A DNA stretch of 8,790 bases from JAHJDR01 sp964526915 (lineage in GTDB: Bacteria > UBA10199 > JADGCS01). The position numbers and the translations under genes are program-made. The DNA lies in contig CAZGMS010000126.1 in assembly GCA_964526915.1 (NCBI GenBank), forward strand, positions 1-8,790. Reading direction: 5' to 3'. A model generated the notes under the pieces. That model was given only the letters and a program-made list of their open reading frames with translations. It made no database searches and was not told where the DNA came from. Positions within the stretch are counted from its first letter, which is position 1. The number at the start of each line of letters is the position of its first letter. Below are positions 4,954 to 8,790 of the stretch, one piece after another.

Positions 4954-6942
4954 ATGTTTTCACTCATCTCAAATTATTCCCCCTGCGGGGATCAGCCGCA
5001 AGCGATTGAGCAACTGGTGAGCGCGGCCCGCAAGGGCAATAAATATCAGACACTGCTGGGGGTTACTGGTTCGGGCAAGACCTTCACAATGGCCCACGTG
5101 ATCGCGGCCCTGCAAAAGCCCACACTGGTGTTGGCCCCCAACAAAACCCTGGCGGCGCAACTCTATTCAGAGTTCAAATCTTTTTTTCCCGAAAATGCGG
5201 TGGAATATTTCGTGAGTTATTATGATTATTTTCAACCCGAGGCTTACATCCCACGAAATGATCTGTACATCGAAAAAGATTCATCCATCAACGACGACAT
5301 CGATAAACTCAGGCATGCCGCTACCCACTCGCTGCTCACGCGTTCCGATGTGATCATTGTGGCCAGTGTCTCCTGCATTTACGGACTCGGATCACCGGAG
5401 GCCTACCAAGGCATGCTCATCGACGTGCAGAAGGGCATGAGCGTCTCGCGGTCTGAGGTCATCAATAAATTGGTGACCTTGCGATACGAACGTAACGATA
5501 TCGATTTTCATCGAGGTGTGTTTCGGTCGCGTGGTGATGTCCTCGACATCTTTCCTGCCTATGAGGAGGACCGGGCCATTCGTGTGGAGTTTTTTGATGA
5601 CGAGATCGAGTCCCTCAAGATCATTGATTCGCTCAGAGGAGAGGTGATCGACAAAATCGATCGCATCGCGATTTACCCGGGATCACATTACGTCTTGCCC
5701 GAAGAAAAAAAAATGCAGGCCATCGCGTCGATTCGTTTGGAACTTGAGCAGAGACTTGAGTCTTTCGACCAACAGGGGAAGCTGGTCGAAAAACAACGCC
5801 TGCAACAGCGCACCCAGTACGACTTGGAGATGATCGAGGAGGTTGGCTTTTGCAAGGGGATCGAAAATTATTCGCGCCATTTCGACCAAAGGCTGCCGGG
5901 AAGCCCACCGCCGACTCTGTTGCAGTATTTTCCCAGAGATTTTTTGCTGTTTGTGGATGAGTCGCACATCTCTGTCCCCCAGATCGGGGGCATGTATCAC
6001 GGAGACAGGGCGCGTAAACAGACGCTCATCGAATATGGTTTCCGTCTCCCGAGCGCTCTCGACAACCGGCCACTCACCTTTGAGGAGTTTGAAGCGTGCT
6101 TGGACCAAGCTGTGTTCGTATCAGCCACGCCAGGGAGCTATGAACTGCAGCAAACGCCAGGCCAAGTGATTCAGCAAGTGATTCGACCCACAGGATTGGT
6201 GGATCCCCAAGTGCAGGTCAAGCCAGTCAACAATCAGGTGGATGACCTGATGGCCGCTATCAAAGAAACAGTGAACACGGGAAACCGGGTTTTGGTGACC
6301 ACGCTGACCAAACGTCAGGCAGAAAATCTGTCCAAATACTTCAGTGAGGTGGGTATTCGGTGTCGGTACCTACATTCCGATATCGACACGATCGAACGTT
6401 TTCAGATTTTGCGTGATCTGCGTTTGGGTGATTTCGATGTGCTCATTGGCATCAACCTGCTTCGCGAAGGGCTGGATCTGCCAGAGGTCGCCTTGGTGGC
6501 GATTCTGGATGGTGACAAAGAGGGATTTTTGCGCAGTGAGCGTTCCCTGATCCAAACCTTTGGCAGGGCGTCCCGAAACATCAACGGGAAAGTCATTGTT
6601 TACGCCGATACGGTGACTGGATCTCTCAAGAGAGCCTTGGATGAGACGCAGAGAAGGCGTGAAAAACAGTTGGCCTATAATCGTGAGAACAACATCACTC
6701 CCACGACTGTGAGCAAGGCCATACGAGACGGGTTGCCGCATGAGATCAAGGCCGATTACATCGATATCCCGAAGGCCTTGCAAGGCGATCAGGTCATGAA
6801 TGTTCGTGATATTCCCGGTCTGATCCTCAAACTAAAAAAACAGATGCAGATCTGTGCTCAAAAAATGGACTATGAAGAGGCCGCGCAACTCCGCGATCAG
6901 ATCAAGCACCTCAGAGAAGTGGAGTTGACCTTGGGGGGGTAG
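4954..6942 (+). CDS. uvrB: UvrABC excinuclease subunit B
   Basis: 662 residues, full length for UvrB, the damage-verifying helicase-like subunit of nucleotide excision repair. UvrA loads it on DNA and it recruits UvrC for incision. Visible motifs in order: the family start MFSLISNYSPCGDQPQAI; Walker A GVTGSGKT (36-43); the damage-probing beta-hairpin with YFVSYYDYFQPEAYIP (85-100); Walker B LLFVDESH (331-338); helicase motif III-like FVSATPGSYE (388-397); motif V GINLLREGLDLP (499-510); motif VI QTFGRASRN (534-542); and the C-terminal UVR domain (about 625-657, MDYEEAAQLRDQI) that contacts UvrC. All key residues are present. The Shine-Dalgarno is weak (AAAGAA), but the start matches the family exactly. 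A ThDP enzyme gene follows 19 bp downstream. No LexA-type operator was recognised. Confidence 0.98.
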   Translation: MFSLISNYSPCGDQPQAIEQLVSAARKGNKYQTLLGVTGSGKTFTMAHVIAALQKPTLVLAPNKTLAAQLYSEFKSFFPENAVEYFVSYYDYFQPEAYIPRNDLYIEKDSSINDDIDKLRHAATHSLLTRSDVIIVASVSCIYGLGSPEAYQGMLIDVQKGMSVSRSEVINKLVTLRYERNDIDFHRGVFRSRGDVLDIFPAYEEDRAIRVEFFDDEIESLKIIDSLRGEVIDKIDRIAIYPGSHYVLPEEKKMQAIASIRLELEQRLESFDQQGKLVEKQRLQQRTQYDLEMIEEVGFCKGIENYSRHFDQRLPGSPPPTLLQYFPRDFLLFVDESHISVPQIGGMYHGDRARKQTLIEYGFRLPSALDNRPLTFEEFEACLDQAVFVSATPGSYELQQTPGQVIQQVIRPTGLVDPQVQVKPVNNQVDDLMAAIKETVNTGNRVLVTTLTKRQAENLSKYFSEVGIRCRYLHSDIDTIERFQILRDLRLGDFDVLIGINLLREGLDLPEVALVAILDGDKEGFLRSERSLIQTFGRASRNINGKVIVYADTVTGSLKRALDETQRRREKQLAYNRENNITPTTVSKAIRDGLPHEIKADYIDIPKALQGDQVMNVRDIPGLILKLKKQMQICAQKMDYEEAAQLRDQIKHLREVELTLGG

Positions 6943-6961
6943 GGGTGTAGGGGCTTGGGTC

Positions 6962-8689
6962 ATGAGGATCACACAAAAGGGTAGCGAGATCATCGCCAAA
7001 TCACTTGAGAGAGAAGGGGTCACACATGTTTTTGGTTACCCCGGTGGGGCATCCCTGGACATCAACCAGGCCCTGATGAGTTCCAGGAAAATCAAAACAG
7101 TTTTAACCCGTCACGAAAATTCGGCTGTCTTCGCGGCCAGCGGTTTCGCTCGGGCCACAGGTCGCGTGGGTGTGTGCATGGCCGCATCGGGTGCTGGCGC
7201 GACGAATCTCATCACGGGCATCATGGATGCCAAAAAGGATTCAATCCCGCTCGTGGCCATTACAGGACAGGTTCCCACACATGTGATTGGTCTCGATGCT
7301 TTTCAGGAGAGCAATATTTTCAGCGCGACTTTGCCTTGTGTGAAACACAGCTACCTTGTCAAGGACACCAAAGACATTCCCTCCATTGTGCAGGAGGCCT
7401 TTTATATTGCCAATACCGGGCGCAAAGGGCCAGTGCTGATCGATTTCCCAAAGGATGTACAGCAGAACGAAGTGGAACCGGATTATTCAAAAACGATCCT
7501 TCGTCGCGGGTATTCGCCGCAATTGATCCCCGCAAGAAATCAGATCAAAAAAGCCGTTGAGGCCATTCTTCTGGCCAAGCGTCCTCTCTTGTACGTGGGT
7601 GGTGGTGTCTTGGCCGCCGAGGCCGAGGCCGAACTCAAGGTGTTTGCCGAAAAGGCGGGAGTGCCCGTGGTGACGACCCTGCGCGGTGTGGGGTGTTTCC
7701 CCGAAGACCACTCTCTGGCCCTGCACATGTCGGGCAAGTACGGTGCGATCTATGCCAATCTGGCGATGAATCGGGCGGATCTGGTGGTTGTGTTGGGGGC
7801 TCGCTTTGACGATTTTGTGATCGGCAATCACGCCAAATTTTGTGCGGAGGCCACTTTGGTGCATGTGGATATCGATGCCTCCGAAATCAACAAGATCAAG
7901 GATGCCCACATCCCCATTCAGGGTGACGTGAAGCTGGTCATTAAGGCCTTCAACGAAGTGATCACCAAGAAGCTTTCCATTCAGCCTTGGATCGAGCAGG
8001 TATTGTTGTGGAAGGCTGAGTTCGCACATCAATACCCAAAGCCCAAAGAGACCATTGTGCCACAGGATGTGATCGTGAAGCTCAAAAAACAAGTTAACGA
8101 CGACGTGATTGTGTCCGTTGGCGTTGGGCAGTTTCAATTATGGACGGCCCAACTGTTTGGGTTCAAATCTCCGAGAACATTTTTAAGCTCAGCCTCACTG
8201 GCCGCGAAGGGTTTTGGTTTGCCAGCGGCCATTGGCGCACAGATGGCCTATCCCAAGAGGCAGGTGATCGACATCGAGGGAGACGGAAATTTTTTGAGGA
8301 ACATTCAGGAACTCCAGACCCTCAAGGCGTTGGACATCCCTATTAAGTGCATCGTCTTCAACAATCAGCACATGGGGATGGTGGCTTTGTGGGAAAACAA
8401 GACCCAAAAAAATCTGTCGGGTCAAACCTTTTTGGGGGAAACCGATTTTGTGGCCATCGCCAATGTCTTTGGCGTTAAAGGAGAGAGGATTTGCCGCACA
8501 GACCAGATCGAAGCGGCCCTGCAAAGGTTGCTTGCGTATGAGGGGCCCTACATTCTCGATGTTCAATACCCTTACGCAGAGGCTTCTCATGGTCATGTGA
8601 GTCCCATGATCCCGGGCGATGGTTCGTACCTCGATACCATCATGTGGGATGGGACGACGCTGAGGGAGTATTTGCAAGGTGGGAAATGA
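6962..8689 (+). CDS. Acetolactate synthase large subunit (IlvB)-like ThDP enzyme, divergent active site
   Basis: 575 residues, full length for the AHAS large-subunit family, which joins a pyruvate-derived two-carbon unit to a second 2-keto acid using ThDP and FAD. Order: N-terminal PYR domain with VFGYPGGA (23-30), catalytic Glu52 in RHENSA, SGAGATNL (76-83), ITGQVP and DAFQE (112-116), PKD (163-165); central domain with YVGGGV (211-216) and LGARFDD; C-terminal PP domain with GDG..N (440-447) and NNQHMGMVALW (467-477), keeping the AHAS Trp. Several residues otherwise conserved in AHAS are changed: Phe285 for Arg276, Lys259 for Met250, Lys416 for Met403 and Phe391 for His378 (E. coli AHAS II numbering, aligned by eye). 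It may therefore be an AHAS with odd specificity, or a relative that uses another acceptor, such as the YerE-type sugar-branching enzymes. No ilvN-like small-subunit start follows. GGGG-rich sequence upstream may serve as ribosome site; cotranscription with uvrB is possible. Confidence 0.87.
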   Translation: MRITQKGSEIIAKSLEREGVTHVFGYPGGASLDINQALMSSRKIKTVLTRHENSAVFAASGFARATGRVGVCMAASGAGATNLITGIMDAKKDSIPLVAITGQVPTHVIGLDAFQESNIFSATLPCVKHSYLVKDTKDIPSIVQEAFYIANTGRKGPVLIDFPKDVQQNEVEPDYSKTILRRGYSPQLIPARNQIKKAVEAILLAKRPLLYVGGGVLAAEAEAELKVFAEKAGVPVVTTLRGVGCFPEDHSLALHMSGKYGAIYANLAMNRADLVVVLGARFDDFVIGNHAKFCAEATLVHVDIDASEINKIKDAHIPIQGDVKLVIKAFNEVITKKLSIQPWIEQVLLWKAEFAHQYPKPKETIVPQDVIVKLKKQVNDDVIVSVGVGQFQLWTAQLFGFKSPRTFLSSASLAAKGFGLPAAIGAQMAYPKRQVIDIEGDGNFLRNIQELQTLKALDIPIKCIVFNNQHMGMVALWENKTQKNLSGQTFLGETDFVAIANVFGVKGERICRTDQIEAALQRLLAYEGPYILDVQYPYAEASHGHVSPMIPGDGSYLDTIMWDGTTLREYLQGGK

Positions 8690-8720
8690 ACCAATGAAGC
8701 AATCAGGAAATGAAGAAATA
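8690..8720. repeat. Short A-rich quasi-repeat after the ThDP enzyme gene
   Basis: The sequence carries near-repeats of AATGAAG (8693-8699 and 8709-8715) and CAATSA-type words, similar in style to the low-complexity spacers that follow genes in repeat-rich genomes. No terminator hairpin is visible here. Confidence 0.25.
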
Positions 8721-8790
8721 TGGGAAGGTGCAATTGGCCTAGACGGTTCGAGTGGTTTGGGATGGCGATGTGGTTGACGAGATTGTCAGT
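8710..8790 (+). other. Possible 5' end of a further gene, with an in-frame TAG
   Basis: From the ATG at 8710 the frame reads MKKYGKVQLA, then TAG (8740-8742), then TVRVVWDGDVVDEIVS to the window edge. The 16 codons after the stop look like a real beta-rich protein segment, and the codons before it look like a normal start. Possibilities are a broken gene, a sequencing error, a later start (GTG at 8752), or chance in an intergenic stretch. A competing frame (ATG at 8720) is also open to the edge but gives a Trp/Arg-rich peptide of unlikely composition. The evidence is too short for a call. Confidence 0.25.

Noticed and set aside
4818..5009. A 63-codon open frame on the plus strand reading through the nested repeat into uvrB
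   Set aside because: The reading (SSQRRLGSILFFWIPAFAGM) is the well-known spurious translation of this repeat type and is out of frame with uvrB.
7487..8137. A 216-codon open frame on the minus strand inside the ThDP enzyme gene
   Set aside because: It lies wholly within a conserved full-length enzyme. The peptide is His-rich with no family resemblance, which is typical of an antisense shadow.

Overview
The window is a chromosomal segment, about half GC, from a Gram-negative bacterium. I would guess a deltaproteobacterium-like lineage (Myxococcota, Bdellovibrionota or a related candidate group). The reasons are two signal-peptide proteins, one a thrombospondin type 3 repeat protein ending in a Cys + hydrophobic helix + Lys tail that resembles the MYXO-CTERM sorting class, and gaps filled with palindromic dispersed-type repeats. 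The taxonomic guess is inference. There is no rRNA, tRNA, CRISPR array, phage or transposase gene.

Layout: positions 1-20 are a pure G run, most likely a sequencing or contig-end artefact. Positions 82-177 hold a two-fold symmetric repeat just beyond the stop of the first gene. Two genes lie on the minus strand: a large secreted or surface protein (179-2542; TolB/PD40-like propeller fragments, then Ca-binding repeats, then a C-terminal anchor) and a small exported protein of unknown function with a glycine-zipper-like insert (2771-3430). Three genes then run on the plus strand: a GT4-like glycosyltransferase with a degraded catalytic motif (3650-4759), uvrB (4954-6942) and a divergent IlvB-family ThDP enzyme (6962-8689). 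The last 100 bases are probably the gap before, or the start of, another gene.

How the genes relate: the two minus-strand genes each appear to have their own promoter (an extended -10 element for the large one, a -35/-10 pair enclosing an inverted repeat for the small one). uvrB and the ThDP enzyme are 19 bp apart and could share a transcript, although they have no obvious joint role. The three larger intergenic gaps (about 190-230 bp each) are largely non-random: paired CTCA-N3-TGAG sites, a 15-bp-stem hairpin element, and a nested palindrome with 30-bp outer arms.

The most interesting observations are: (1) the IlvB-like protein keeps the ThDP core but has Phe, Lys, Lys and Phe at the positions equivalent to Arg276, Met250, Met403 and His378 of E. 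coli AHAS II, so it may not make acetolactate; (2) the glycosyltransferase lacks the usual E-x7-E glutamates; (3) the nested repeat upstream of uvrB; (4) the dyad repeat with 24-bp internal spacing at the left edge. I found no clear evidence for a complete new multi-gene system.
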